Source: Dichelobacter nodosus
GTDB taxonomy: Bacteria; Pseudomonadota; Gammaproteobacteria; Cardiobacteriales; Cardiobacteriaceae
Assembly (NCBI RefSeq): GCF_001263335.1
Contig: NZ_LGVW01000005.1
Coordinates: 1 to 35,482, forward strand
Reading direction: 5' to 3'
DNA length: 35,482 bases
Shown in pieces: positions 21,193 to 31,087 of this stretch; the stretch's first letter is position 1, and the number at the start of each line of letters is the position of its first letter. Position numbers and translations under genes: made by a program. The notes beneath the pieces are model-generated. The model worked only from the letters and a program-made list of their open reading frames with translations. It searched no databases and was not told the origin of the DNA.

Positions 21193-24100
21193 TTAAAGCT
21201 CCGTGGTGTTGCCACGCAGGCAAATCGTAAAGCCATCGCTGGCGCTTTGTTTTTCAGATGACGGTTGCACTGCGCGCAAAATCCAGACGCCGATGTGCGT
21301 GCCAAACGTATTAAAGCGGACGGTTTCGCCGGCAGCCCAACCGGAAACGCCGCTTCGGATACCAAAGGCGCCGAGCGGTAACGTGAAATACGGTTTATTG
21401 GTGGCAGGATTAATCGGTGCTAAATCCGTTAACGTGTCATAACGACCGACGAAACCGAGTGCCTCACTGTATAAATCAAATTGCATGGCATCGCGCCAAA
21501 CAATCGCCCAGCGGTCAGTTGTTGTGCCGTCGTCTGTTAAAACAAAGGGGAAATCCGTAACGTTTAATCGGCTTCTGATATCATCGCCGCGGCGTTCATC
21601 TGACCAAATATTATCAAATGCTTTTTGCCCGAATGGCGCCGTCACGCGCACTTGCAAATCGCCGCCGATGAGCGCGGAAGAAACAAAGGTGCTGTTTGCA
21701 GGATAAGCGCGGCGCAGCGGAAATTGCAGCGTTAACGTGCCATCAATATCCACGCTGATAATACGGTTTTCTTCTTCTTGCCCATGTTTGACTTTGAGCG
21801 GCATTTGATAAGCTGATAAATCAAGCGGTTCCGACCACGTCAGCGTGCCCGCGGTTAAGTCATAATCATACAAATGAGCATCAACGGATTTGCCGGCGTT
21901 ATCGAAAACACAAAGCCCGTCTAAATCACCGCGCGATAATGACACAACGCCTTTTGCCGTATGCGCGCTGCCGATATCTTCAATAATACGGTTACCGATA
22001 ACAATCATATCGCCGCGGCGGAAAATCGGCACGCGTCCGTCTTGCGGCAAACGCACCGCATCAATGCCGATTACAGCAGTATCAAGCGGTAAATACGTAT
22101 ACGCCACGGCGTTATAAGTAATGGTTTCGGCGAGCACGTGCGCCGGTTTAAATATTTTGCCATCAACAACGGCTTCTGCCTGATACCACGGTTCATTTTC
22201 ATTGCCGGCGGCATTGACTAATTCACCGAATTTAACCGCGGCGACACCGCTTTCAACGTCAACCGTGCCGGTAATTTTATTATCATTGATGCTGCCGTCG
22301 AGTTGTGCAATGGCGCTTAATTGTTCGCCGGTTGCGGTGGTCGCGCGGATTTGCAAACTGCCGGCGCGAATGGGCGAAGATGGGGTGCGGAAAGTAGCGG
22401 CATCAACCGGATTACTGTCAATTGTCGTTGAAAGCGCAACGATGCGCGCGTTGATATCGGTAAATTCTGATAAACGAATCACGCCGTTTTGGTAATCAAT
22501 GGTGCCGACTTTGCGCGCATAGCCGGTTGAAGTATCTAAATCGGTATACATCGCGCCGGCGCGGTCAAAATGAAATTTATTGCCGACTTTAAGATGAACG
22601 CTGCCGGTGACGATGCGTTCTGCTAAATTGGGCGCGAGTTCAATTTCTAAAAAGCGCTCAGTATTGATTTCTTCAAACGTATTGGTGACGGTTTTGGGCG
22701 TAAACCACACTTCAACCACGCCATCATCGCCGAATGGCATAAAAGCGCCAACGCTTTGATACTCAAAACCGGTGAAGAAATTACGAAACACATCGCGCAC
22801 TTCATGCTTATCTGGATCGCTTTGCGATTTGCGAACGATTTCAGTACCCGATTTATAAGTCATATATTGCGCTTTGGGAATTTTAACGGTGGTCTCCGGT
22901 TTAAAAGTGAGTTTGCGCGCGTCGTAATCAATCGTACCGAATGGCACATTATTTTCATCGATGAGTACGCCGGCGCCGTTATCGCGCAATACTTTATACG
23001 GGTCAATGCGTTTTAAATAAATTTCGCCGTATGTTTGCTGTTGAAAATCTTCAATCAATAAATTGTATTTCAGGCGCACAGTATTGGGTGCTATTGGTTT
23101 ATCGCCTAAGTCGAGCACAATTTCGCCGGCGCCATTGCGTAGCGGCGCTTTATGCTCTTGCTGCACTTTATCCGCCTCTTCGAATTTTGAATAAGTGAGC
23201 GTGACTTTTTGCCCCAGCATATAACTTGCGCTATCGAGTTTTATCGTTTTTGTGCGCGCGTCATAATAACCTGTTGCGTTACCGGTGATTTTGCCGGCGG
23301 CGTCACAACTTGCTTGATATGTGTTCCACGTCAATTTCAGCGTTGCCGGATCTGCGGTTTGATTTAATACCAGCACGATGCTTACTTTCGGCGTTTCGCT
23401 GCTTCTGTTTTTATACTGCGCCGGCGTGCACCAAGCAAATAAAATAGATGAACCAACGTCGGGCAATTCGCCGCAGGTCAGCGTAACAGTACCGCTAGCA
23501 TAATTTAACGCGCCGCTGCCGTGTGCCGCGCTAAAGCCGCGCAACGCGCCAGAACCGTCATCATATAAATCATACCAACGCCCTTGCGCGCGATATGAAA
23601 CCAGTAAACTCGCCGGCGCTGGAATCGGATTAATCGCTAACACATAGTTATAACTACGGTTATTAATACTGATATCAATTTTGGTGGTATCAGATACTTT
23701 CAACTCGGAAACCGCAGGACGAAATGAAACCGTGCTGATGCCGGACGTATAAACCGAAAACCGAATTTCACCGCGCGCATAATCAACGGTGCCAATGGAT
23801 TCTTGGCTTGATGCGTTGACTAATGTGCCGCCAACATCATTTGCAGTGATATTGCCTTTAATCGTCAAAGAATCCGGCACAATGGCGCGCCCTAAATGAA
23901 TAACCTCATCGATATTTAAGGTTCGCAGGCGCAAGGTTTGCGTGATAAATCCATCGTCGCCTTTAATCGCATTATCCACTAATACTTGCCGTTGCCCTGC
24001 CGCGGTTAAGTCAACTAATGACGTTTCAACTTGCGACGTCGGCACTAGTTTTTCCATCAACGACGGCACGCGGATTTTCATCGCGCCGGAAACTGCATCA

Positions 24101-24822
24101 GCGCTCAATGCTTTAACGCCGTAATACTGCGCTGAATCGGCGACGTGGGTTTCGCGGATTTTGCACGGTGCATCGCCGTAGCCGAGCACGGGATAATCAA
24201 TGCCGAGCATGTCTTGCTCAAGCGCTGTTGATGTTTCCATTTTTACCACAGTGCGCACAAAATCTTTACCGGTCGGGTCGGTGAAGGTGCGGTCTTCGCT
24301 GGATACTTTAATCACTTGAATATATTGTTCATATTGCGCATAACCTTTTTTGTCCTGCCGCAAACAATAAACATCGCCAATCAGCGGCAACGGCTCACCT
24401 TGGCGTTGATAAGCTTGTATAACGCGGCTGCCGCGTGATTGTACGGATAATAAAGTCATACGGGATTCAATAGTGCCAACTGAATAAGCTTCAATTCTTG
24501 GGACAATATCGCGGCGCTCTTCGCCATATTTAATGCCGCGAAACAATAAATAACTGACGTTTTGCGTTTTCGGCGGCTCGCTTAAAATCACATAAGCACC
24601 GCCCAGCGGCGTATCATCAGGGCGTCGCACGGCAGCGTGCACAGAACGCGCATGAAAAGCGCCCATGGTTCTCGCGACGTCCGAAATGGGATTAAAAAGC
24701 TGATTTTCTTCATCGGTAAGCGCGGTTTTCGTCATCAAACCGCCGCCGTCGTCAGCATCGGTTAAGCGTTCGGTTAAATAAATTTGCAAATCTTGACGCG
24801 TCAGCGCGGTTTTTCGTTCCAT
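21193..24822 (-). CDS. Very large tail protein with repeated beta modules
   Basis: A 1209-residue product beginning MERKTALTRQDLQIYLTERL. The N-terminal 300 residues include NPISDVARTMGAFHARSVHA and ILSEPPKTQNVSYLLFRG, which I associate with the conserved large tail protein of Mu-like siphophages. The remainder has recurring beta phrases, each a GT[IV]DYxxGxIxF pattern: near residues 347 (GTVDYARGEIRF), 440 (GALNYASGTVTL), 631 (GTIDYDARKLTF), 776 (GTIDYQNGVIRL) and 988. They suggest a string of similar beta-sandwich modules. I use the ATG at 24822 with GAGG upstream; one four codons earlier overlaps the previous stop. It probably forms the tail tip or fibre base. Confidence 0.75.
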   Translation of the reverse strand: MERKTALTRQDLQIYLTERLTDADDGGGLMTKTALTDEENQLFNPISDVARTMGAFHARSVHAAVRRPDDTPLGGAYVILSEPPKTQNVSYLLFRGIKYGEERRDIVPRIEAYSVGTIESRMTLLSVQSRGSRVIQAYQRQGEPLPLIGDVYCLRQDKKGYAQYEQYIQVIKVSSEDRTFTDPTGKDFVRTVVKMETSTALEQDMLGIDYPVLGYGDAPCKIRETHVADSAQYYGVKALSADAVSGAMKIRVPSLMEKLVPTSQVETSLVDLTAAGQRQVLVDNAIKGDDGFITQTLRLRTLNIDEVIHLGRAIVPDSLTIKGNITANDVGGTLVNASSQESIGTVDYARGEIRFSVYTSGISTVSFRPAVSELKVSDTTKIDISINNRSYNYVLAINPIPAPASLLVSYRAQGRWYDLYDDGSGALRGFSAAHGSGALNYASGTVTLTCGELPDVGSSILFAWCTPAQYKNRSSETPKVSIVLVLNQTADPATLKLTWNTYQASCDAAGKITGNATGYYDARTKTIKLDSASYMLGQKVTLTYSKFEEADKVQQEHKAPLRNGAGEIVLDLGDKPIAPNTVRLKYNLLIEDFQQQTYGEIYLKRIDPYKVLRDNGAGVLIDENNVPFGTIDYDARKLTFKPETTVKIPKAQYMTYKSGTEIVRKSQSDPDKHEVRDVFRNFFTGFEYQSVGAFMPFGDDGVVEVWFTPKTVTNTFEEINTERFLEIELAPNLAERIVTGSVHLKVGNKFHFDRAGAMYTDLDTSTGYARKVGTIDYQNGVIRLSEFTDINARIVALSTTIDSNPVDAATFRTPSSPIRAGSLQIRATTATGEQLSAIAQLDGSINDNKITGTVDVESGVAAVKFGELVNAAGNENEPWYQAEAVVDGKIFKPAHVLAETITYNAVAYTYLPLDTAVIGIDAVRLPQDGRVPIFRRGDMIVIGNRIIEDIGSAHTAKGVVSLSRGDLDGLCVFDNAGKSVDAHLYDYDLTAGTLTWSEPLDLSAYQMPLKVKHGQEEENRIISVDIDGTLTLQFPLRRAYPANSTFVSSALIGGDLQVRVTAPFGQKAFDNIWSDERRGDDIRSRLNVTDFPFVLTDDGTTTDRWAIVWRDAMQFDLYSEALGFVGRYDTLTDLAPINPATNKPYFTLPLGAFGIRSGVSGWAAGETVRFNTFGTHIGVWILRAVQPSSEKQSASDGFTICLRGNTTEL

Positions 24823-24830
24823 ATCGTGCC

Positions 24831-25235
24831 TCAAATGGTCATAAGATTAATTTTGATGGTGTAAAAATCGCCGTCTTCTTCTGGTGTGCGGTAGACGACG
24901 GGCGTTGCCTCAAAAGCGTTTTCATGCAAGCGAAAGGTGACGTTAAAAACGCGTCCATCGTAATGCGTCAGCATCATTTCCAGCTCCGGCGTCGTCGTCC
25001 AATCCTGCATTGTTTGCAGTTGCGCGCGCCGAATCCATACCCAGTCGCCGGCGAGCGTAATCGGGCGTCCGCTGTATTTAGTGCCTTGTTGAATTACTTG
25101 CGCGCCGGATAATGTGCGCACGGGATTAGATTGCGCGATGTTTGACCAGTCAAATTCATCTATCCAGCGCATGTCTTGGTCAAACTGTAACCATGCCTGC
25201 GTGTCTTTACGGGTGAGTTGCCAGTAATCATTCAT
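24831..25235 (-). CDS. Minor tail protein downstream of the tape measure
   Basis: A 134-residue product, MNDYWQLTRKDTQAWLQFDQ..., with RTLSGAQVIQQGTKYSGRPI and a beta-rich end YTIKINLMTI. Size, position and the ITLAGDWVWIRRAQL segment suit a small distal tail component that joins the tape measure end to the tip. It overlaps the tape measure stop by four bases and its stop overlaps the next gene. Confidence 0.72.
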   Translation of the reverse strand: MNDYWQLTRKDTQAWLQFDQDMRWIDEFDWSNIAQSNPVRTLSGAQVIQQGTKYSGRPITLAGDWVWIRRAQLQTMQDWTTTPELEMMLTHYDGRVFNVTFRLHENAFEATPVVYRTPEEDGDFYTIKINLMTI

Positions 25236-28200
25236 AATGGTCTTCTTTTAGCTGCGTTATAAAGCTCTTTGGCGAATTCTTCTTTGCCGCGCTGCGCGCC
25301 GCGCTCTTCCGCGGCGGCGATTTTAGCGTTCCAAATATCGGCAAGCGCTTCAGCCGTGGGGGCAGAACCAACCAATGTTACCGCCGGTTTATTCATATCA
25401 ACTTGTGGCGTGCGCGCATCGTCAGCCATGCGATTATCCGGCGTACGATTTTGAGCGATGTGTTCGGCTTTATTTTGTTTACGTTGGGCATCGGCGGCTT
25501 GACGTTCAGCCGCTTTCTTTTGCGCTTCAGCAGCACGCACTTCAGCTTGGCGTTGTTCTTCGGCAAAAATCTGTTTTTGTAAAATCAAGGCACGCTCAAA
25601 TTCTTTAGCAGCTTCTTTATTGCCGGCTTTTTGTGCCGCAGCGCGCTTTGCTTCTAATTCTTTTAATTTTTTAGTTTCTTCAATTTGTTTGGCAAGCGAA
25701 TCATCACCGCGCAGTCGCGCCAAATCAGCTTCCAAACTGTCGGCAGTGTCGCGCGCTTCTTCGGATAACGCGCGCATGTGGTTGCGTGCTTCTTTGAGCG
25801 CATCGCGTAAATTATTTAAACGGCTATCACCCAAATTTTGCACGCTATCGACCGAATCCAAAGAGGAAATATGTAATTTGCCCATTGCTTCGGAAATATC
25901 TTGAGCACTAAAAGAACCGTTGCGTAGTGATTCCGTCATTTCATCGATTCGCGCCCGCGCCGAGGCTGCGGCTTTCATCGCGCTGACAAGGGACGTGGCA
26001 ACTTCGTTAACGTTGCTTACACCAAAATTAAAGCGCGTTTTTTGCCAAAAGCTTTGCAGAGCATTTTCAACTTCTTCACTGGTCGCTCCCAGTTCTCTCA
26101 TCGCTTCGATACGTTTGCGCGCTTCGGTGTAATAGGCTGGCGCGGCAAGGGTAATAGTTTTACGCGTTTTTTCGCTTTGAGATTCGACTTTTGCTTCAGC
26201 AGTGCTGGCTTCTTTAGCGGCGTTGGCGCTTTCTTTAAGCGCTTGTGTTTTTTGTTCGATAGCGGCTTTATTGGCGAGCACTTCGCTGGTATTGGCAGAT
26301 AGCGATTGCGTATGTGCCGCGTTAGCTTGCGCTGCTGCTTGTGCTGCGTTCGCGCCGCCGTTGATGCCAGCGCGCAGTTGAGCGAGTTGTTCGGCAGTAA
26401 GTGCGCCGGCGGTACCGGTTTCTTTAAGCGCATCGGAAAACGCTTTGAAATCTTCGGTGGTATGCAAGCTTTTAAGCATATTGTCAAAAGCCAGTCGCAC
26501 GGCTTCAGCGCTTTGTTTGCCCGATGCTTTCAATGCTTCCATACCGGTTTTCCAGTGCGCCAACATTTTTTGCACGCCGGAAGAGGTACGATTGGCGATA
26601 TCGTCCATATTTAAACCCAAAGCTTGCAGTGCTGCGCTTTGTTCATCGGCTGCGCGTTTAGCGAGCTCTTGCGCTTGTGCGGTTTGAAGCACGGCGTGAT
26701 AAAGCTCCTGATTGCCGTCAACCGCTGACATCAATTTTTGGTTTAACTGCTCCTGCGCGGCGCTACTGTCGCCCATGTTTTGACGTGCCGCTTCATAAGC
26801 ACGCGCTAATTGCGCCACGTTGCCCTCAGCAATCACTGCCACCGTTCCGAATGCTTCTAATGATTGCTTGGCTTTATCGCTGATGCCGGTTTCGAATTCG
26901 GAAAAACTTAAGCCCAAAGTTTTAAATGCTTCATTAGCCGCTTCGAAATCCGTCTTCATCACTAAACCGATGGATTTCCCTTCAATTTCTGATGTTAACT
27001 CGATGATTTTTTGTCTGGCGACGTCAATTTGCGAGGAGATATAGGCATAAGTTGCGCCGTTTGCCTCGCCGGCATCGCGCAGCACTTGAAGCGAGGATTG
27101 ATGCTGCTCAATTTGTGCGTTTAATTGATTAATTTGCGCTTGATTCTGCGCAACCATTTCAGCGTGTTGCCGTTCAGCTTCGGCGGCTTCTGCGGCTTTT
27201 TGCGCCAATTGTTCTTTGGCTTGGGCGAGGCGTTGTGTTTCTTCGGTGGCAACTTGCGCGCTGGTTTTATAATAGGTGGCGACATCTTCAAATGTGCTGT
27301 CGCTAAAGATAGCTACAGTGTAAGCCGCAAGTTTGCCCAGACTATCACCGAATGCACGTACGTGTTCTGATTGCTCATAAAGCCAACTACCGAATGAAAA
27401 GCCAGTTGTGAAGCCAGCCGTTGCAGCAGAAAGTACGTTTAGCGTTTTGCTTAAAGCGTTTGCTGCTTTATCCATTTTGCTAAACCCTTCAACGCCTTGT
27501 TCTGTTTCGCCGCGTAAACGGTGCAATCCAGCGCTTGCTTGTTCGCTCCCTGCCCCTAATAATGAAAAACTGTTTTGTGCGACGCCGCCTAATAATTTAA
27601 AACTTTCTGCAGCGGCATAAGCCACGACCTTTATTCCGGCAACCGCAGAGACGAGTTCCGTAATATGCGGGTGTGCCTGTGCAAGCGCCAAAATCTCTTT
27701 GACGGTACCGCCAAAAGCAGATGCTACGTCGGCGATGATGGGTAATAATAGGCTGCCCAGCTCGATGGCAATGTTGTTAATGGCAGTTTTTGCTTGTTCG
27801 ATTTTTTTCGCTGCGGTATCCATTGCCGCGTTTGTTTCTTCTTGCATGGCGCCTGCGGTTGCTTGCTGGTCTGCAACCAATGAGAGTGCGTGGCGAAAGC
27901 TGTCTAAGCTGCCGGCGGCTAAAGCAATATCATCGGCATATTCCAAACCGAATAATTTAGTAAGCGTGATGGCGCGCTGCTGCTTATCAAGCTGACTTAA
28001 TTTTTCCATAAACGACATTAACGCTTGTTCGGGATTGGCGCGAATCGATTGCGCCAGTGCATCAGCTTCTAAGCCGATGCTTTTGAGCGCATCTTTAAAT
28101 TCTTTACCGGCAGCCGGCGCTGTTTGTAGTTTGTTCAACAAAGCATTGATGGCAGTACCAGCAACTTCCGGTGTTTTGCCTAAGGCGATAAAACTATCGG

Positions 28201-29203
28201 CAAGCGCGGCGGCAGATTCGGCAGCGAGCCCGAATTGTTTGGCAGTGCCGCCAATGCGCAAAGTGGCATTAATGATTTCGGCTTCGGTGGCAGCGGTATT
28301 ATTGCCGAGGGTATTAATGGCATCTCCGAGCGCGCGCACATTTTCCAGCGGTATTTGATAAACGTTTGCTAATTTGGCGGCGGCGTCTCCGGCTTGCTCC
28401 GCCGTCATATTAAACGCGACTGCCATTTCGCCGGCGAGACGGGTAAATTCTGGCAAGTCTTGAAACGCCACGCCTAATTGTCCGCCCATCGCCGTAATAT
28501 TAGCTGTCTCTTCGGCAGTCATGCCGAGCTCGTAGGCAAGTTGACGAATGGTGCCGGATAACTGCTGCATTTGTTCGGGCGTAGCATCAACTACTTTTTT
28601 AACGCCTGCCATCGCTGTTTCAAAGCTCATCGCGGATTGCGCGACCACGGAAAGTCCGCCGGCGCTGCTGATAATTTTGGCAAGTCCGCCGGCGATATCG
28701 CCCAAACTGGGTTTGGTATTACGCAGCGCGCTTTCCAGTTCATCGATTTTTTGCCGGTGCGCGTCAGCAGCGTGCGCTAATTCTTTTTGTGCCGTGCCGC
28801 CTTCCTTTTTTAAATCACGGTAGGCATCAACAGCTTGTTCAATTTTACTAACGGCGCGTTCGTCGGTATCGATACCGAGCTGCGTTTTTGTTTTGGCGAT
28901 GGCTTGTAACTGTTGCGCTTTTTCGCTTACGTGCTCAAAGCTGTGCGCCATTTCATCACTTTGCAACACGGCGCCGGCGGTTTGTTTGCCCAAGCCATCA
29001 ATAGCGCTTTCTAATGCGGTGATTTGTTGGGCATGTTGTTCTGGCGTGAGTTTTTCCCATTCGCTGCGCAGTTTTTCGGTTTGGTTTTGTAGCGCTGCAG
29101 TTTGCTGCGCTACGCCGGTTAACGTTTCTGATATTGCTTCGATTTTTTCAAAATTGCGAACGCTGGCATCAATTTTAATGCCAACTTTTAAATCATTTGC
29201 CAT
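25232..29203 (-). CDS. Tape measure protein
   Basis: A 1323-residue helical protein that sets tail length and helps DNA entry. The N-terminus is coiled coil (about 20-170). A phage-tail tape-measure core follows at about residues 185-420, with FETAMAGVKKVVDATPEQMQ, LAYELGMTAEETANITAMGG and IGGTAKQFGLAAESAAALAD. Hydrophobic stretches appear near 470-530 (LGSLLLPIIADVASAF, KVVAYAAAESF). A long Ala/Glu/Gln-rich coil runs to the end, with dense charged repeats near 1190-1270. By the common rule of about 0.15 nm per residue, the tail would be near 200 nm. A weak GGGA precedes the ATG, and a hairpin lies just upstream. Confidence 0.92.
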   Translation of the reverse strand: MANDLKVGIKIDASVRNFEKIEAISETLTGVAQQTAALQNQTEKLRSEWEKLTPEQHAQQITALESAIDGLGKQTAGAVLQSDEMAHSFEHVSEKAQQLQAIAKTKTQLGIDTDERAVSKIEQAVDAYRDLKKEGGTAQKELAHAADAHRQKIDELESALRNTKPSLGDIAGGLAKIISSAGGLSVVAQSAMSFETAMAGVKKVVDATPEQMQQLSGTIRQLAYELGMTAEETANITAMGGQLGVAFQDLPEFTRLAGEMAVAFNMTAEQAGDAAAKLANVYQIPLENVRALGDAINTLGNNTAATEAEIINATLRIGGTAKQFGLAAESAAALADSFIALGKTPEVAGTAINALLNKLQTAPAAGKEFKDALKSIGLEADALAQSIRANPEQALMSFMEKLSQLDKQQRAITLTKLFGLEYADDIALAAGSLDSFRHALSLVADQQATAGAMQEETNAAMDTAAKKIEQAKTAINNIAIELGSLLLPIIADVASAFGGTVKEILALAQAHPHITELVSAVAGIKVVAYAAAESFKLLGGVAQNSFSLLGAGSEQASAGLHRLRGETEQGVEGFSKMDKAANALSKTLNVLSAATAGFTTGFSFGSWLYEQSEHVRAFGDSLGKLAAYTVAIFSDSTFEDVATYYKTSAQVATEETQRLAQAKEQLAQKAAEAAEAERQHAEMVAQNQAQINQLNAQIEQHQSSLQVLRDAGEANGATYAYISSQIDVARQKIIELTSEIEGKSIGLVMKTDFEAANEAFKTLGLSFSEFETGISDKAKQSLEAFGTVAVIAEGNVAQLARAYEAARQNMGDSSAAQEQLNQKLMSAVDGNQELYHAVLQTAQAQELAKRAADEQSAALQALGLNMDDIANRTSSGVQKMLAHWKTGMEALKASGKQSAEAVRLAFDNMLKSLHTTEDFKAFSDALKETGTAGALTAEQLAQLRAGINGGANAAQAAAQANAAHTQSLSANTSEVLANKAAIEQKTQALKESANAAKEASTAEAKVESQSEKTRKTITLAAPAYYTEARKRIEAMRELGATSEEVENALQSFWQKTRFNFGVSNVNEVATSLVSAMKAAASARARIDEMTESLRNGSFSAQDISEAMGKLHISSLDSVDSVQNLGDSRLNNLRDALKEARNHMRALSEEARDTADSLEADLARLRGDDSLAKQIEETKKLKELEAKRAAAQKAGNKEAAKEFERALILQKQIFAEEQRQAEVRAAEAQKKAAERQAADAQRKQNKAEHIAQNRTPDNRMADDARTPQVDMNKPAVTLVGSAPTAEALADIWNAKIAAAEERGAQRGKEEFAKELYNAAKRRPL

Positions 29204-29215
29204 TGTGTTTTCCCT

Positions 29216-29240
29216 GATAAAAACACCGCCCAGCGGCGGT
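29216..29240 (-). terminator. Terminator-like hairpin between methylase and tape measure
   Basis: On the minus strand, ACCGCC-GCTG-GGCGGT (29240-29225) is followed by a short T-run (29223-29219) before the tape measure ATG at 29203. It overlaps the methylase stop codon. Confidence 0.55.
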
Positions 29241-30082
29241 TATGAGAATTTATAAGTCAAATTGTCTTCATAAACAGAAGAGTAATTGAGCCGTGTTTGG
29301 ATATTGATGCGTTGATAATCACTCATGCGGTTGCAGCCTTCGGCGTCGCTCGTGGTCACAAAATTAAGATAATCAAGCCATTCACTTTTGGCGCCGCTAA
29401 ACATGATCCAAGGTGGACGAATGAAACCGGTTAAACGCAAAAATTGAACTAATCCGAAATAAGAGTCCATTTTGTAGCTGCTTTGGTCAGTGCAAATATA
29501 AGGTGGGTCGAGTACAAATAAACAGTTGGGGACGTGGTAAAAGCGCGGTAATAAGTCCGTATAGCATTCATGAGTTATTTCCAAGCCTGCCAAATAATTT
29601 TCTGCCAGCGGATAATCATTTTTCCGGATATTTTGGTAGAACGTTTTTTGATAAAGCGCCGGCAAACTTTGCGCGTTATTGCCAGAAAATAACAACCAAC
29701 TTGAAATACAATTGATATCTTTATAGCCGTTAAACGTTTCTAATATCTGCACGACGGCTTCTTTGACGGGTGCTTTGATTTTCTTTTCGCGCGGTTGATT
29801 TTGTAAAACGTCAAAAAGCATGCGGCGCAAGCGATTCGTGTCTTCAATATGCTGCAAGCGTTCAACATAGCCATCAAAATCGTTATAAATAACGCGCGCT
29901 TTGGGGCAGGTGCGTTTTGCAGTATGCGAAAGTAAACCCGAGCCGCCGAATGCATCGATGATTGTCCAACCGGCGCCGTCGCTCGGGATATGTTCTTTGA
30001 GTACTTTTTGAAATGCGTTTAAAAACATGCGTTTTTGCCCAATGAAAGGCAAAGGTGCTTGTTTAAAAGGTTTATTGTTCAT
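29240..30082 (-). CDS. Dam-like (D12 class) N6-adenine DNA methyltransferase
   Basis: The 280-residue product has alpha-class order: motif X PLPFIGQKRMF (residues 10-20), AdoMet motif I IIDAFGGSGLL (41-51), and catalytic motif IV LDPPY near 192-195. It resembles D12-class adenine methylases, although GATC specificity cannot be read from sequence. A strong AGGAGG precedes the ATG. It stands among tail genes, in the slot before the tape measure where many siphophages encode tail assembly chaperones, and ends in a terminator-like hairpin. It may be a separately acquired cargo gene. Confidence 0.85.
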   Translation of the reverse strand: MNNKPFKQAPLPFIGQKRMFLNAFQKVLKEHIPSDGAGWTIIDAFGGSGLLSHTAKRTCPKARVIYNDFDGYVERLQHIEDTNRLRRMLFDVLQNQPREKKIKAPVKEAVVQILETFNGYKDINCISSWLLFSGNNAQSLPALYQKTFYQNIRKNDYPLAENYLAGLEITHECYTDLLPRFYHVPNCLFVLDPPYICTDQSSYKMDSYFGLVQFLRLTGFIRPPWIMFSGAKSEWLDYLNFVTTSDAEGCNRMSDYQRINIQTRLNYSSVYEDNLTYKFS

Positions 30083-30089
30083 CGTCCTC

Positions 30090-30317
30090 CTATTTAGTTA
30101 ATAATGCGGATAATTCAGTTTTGCTGGCATTTTTACGGTATGAAATGCCGCGCGCGTCTAATTGCGCTTTGAGTTCGGCGACAGTTAAATCTTCGTTAGA
30201 TACCGCAGCGCCTTGTTCGATTAACCAGCGCGCCGTGCTTTCAGCAATATCAATAACACTGCCGGCAGCGCGCGCGACGCCGCCAACAATAACCACTTGT
30301 TTTAATTCAATCTTCAT
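30090..30317 (-). CDS. Small protein with HeH/LEM-like C-terminal domain
   Basis: A 75-residue product. The N-terminal half (MKIELKQVVIVGGVARAAGS, then VIDIAESTARWLIEQGAA) looks like a small beta/alpha unit of the kind found in phage head-tail genes. The C-terminal DLTVAELKAQLDARGISYRK is a typical HeH/LEM helix-extended-loop-helix motif. AAGGA precedes the ATG. Its role is unknown; it is too short and different to call a tail chaperone. Confidence 0.7.
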   Translation of the reverse strand: MKIELKQVVIVGGVARAAGSVIDIAESTARWLIEQGAAVSNEDLTVAELKAQLDARGISYRKNASKTELSALLTK

Positions 30318-30319
30318 CG

Positions 30320-31087
30320 TTATTCCTTCATCTCAACGGTAAAGGCGGTTTCATAACCCTCAGCGGTTTCAGGACGACCTTTAAATGTGATGGTGTTAAA
30401 TTCATCGGTGAAGAAATTGAATTCGCCGTCAACGGCTAAAGTAAACTGCGGCATGTGCAGCAAAACATCTTCACCGGTAATCCGGTTCCTCCCATCGAGC
30501 CACAATTCGCCGCGCAATTCCGTTGATTTGAACGCTTGAATCACCCAGCGCGTCCACGTTGCCGTTTTGTAGCTGACTTTAACGGTGCCGTCGATATTAG
30601 CGGCAGCAGCGCCGGCGGACGTCACGCGGAACAACCCGAGCCGCGGTTCTACTTCAATTTCTTTTGGGTCAACCGTGCCGGCGGCGGTGGCATCTTTAAC
30701 GACGACCTCGCCATCGATATAACGATGCGGCAGTTTGAGCCAAACATCTGGTTTGAAAGCGATTTCTTCATCGGCGACGGTTTCAGCTTTCATCTCATCA
30801 ACGCCTAAAGAACCCATAAGTGCCATTGCAAACGTTTCTTTATTGATGGTGTCAATCGTGATGGAAAGCTCGCCGGCTTTGGGCAATGTGACGGTATTTA
30901 ATACTTGTCCGTAGGTTCCGCGTTTTTTAGAGATGCGCTCGAGCACTTCAGAACTCATCGCAACCGAAAATTCGGTCGCATTACCGAGTTCAAAAATGCC
31001 CAACTCTTCGCGTCCTTTCACTTTTAATTTGACGGTGCCTTCACCGATGAAGGCATCTTCGCGAATATGCGCGGTGGGGTGTCTCAT
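30320..31087 (-). CDS. Major tail tube protein
   Basis: The 255-residue product shows the tail-tube pattern: IGEGTVKLKVKGREELGIF near the start, GNATEFSVAMSSEVLERIS, alternating strands, and a final FNTITFKGRPETAEGYETAF. The body also has GLFRVTSAGAAAANIDGT, which suits a tube domain with extra loops. A GGAG motif lies upstream and the ATG overlaps the terminator-like gene's stop. It follows the tail-completion genes, as expected. Confidence 0.8.
   Translation of the reverse strand: MRHPTAHIREDAFIGEGTVKLKVKGREELGIFELGNATEFSVAMSSEVLERISKKRGTYGQVLNTVTLPKAGELSITIDTINKETFAMALMGSLGVDEMKAETVADEEIAFKPDVWLKLPHRYIDGEVVVKDATAAGTVDPKEIEVEPRLGLFRVTSAGAAAANIDGTVKVSYKTATWTRWVIQAFKSTELRGELWLDGRNRITGEDVLLHMPQFTLAVDGEFNFFTDEFNTITFKGRPETAEGYETAFTVEMKE

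Noticed and set aside
26098-26487. Minus-strand frame within the tape measure gene with a basic, Lys/Pro-rich product.
   Set aside because: Alternate-frame shadow of an Ala/Lys-rich coiled coil; no ribosome site and no resemblance.
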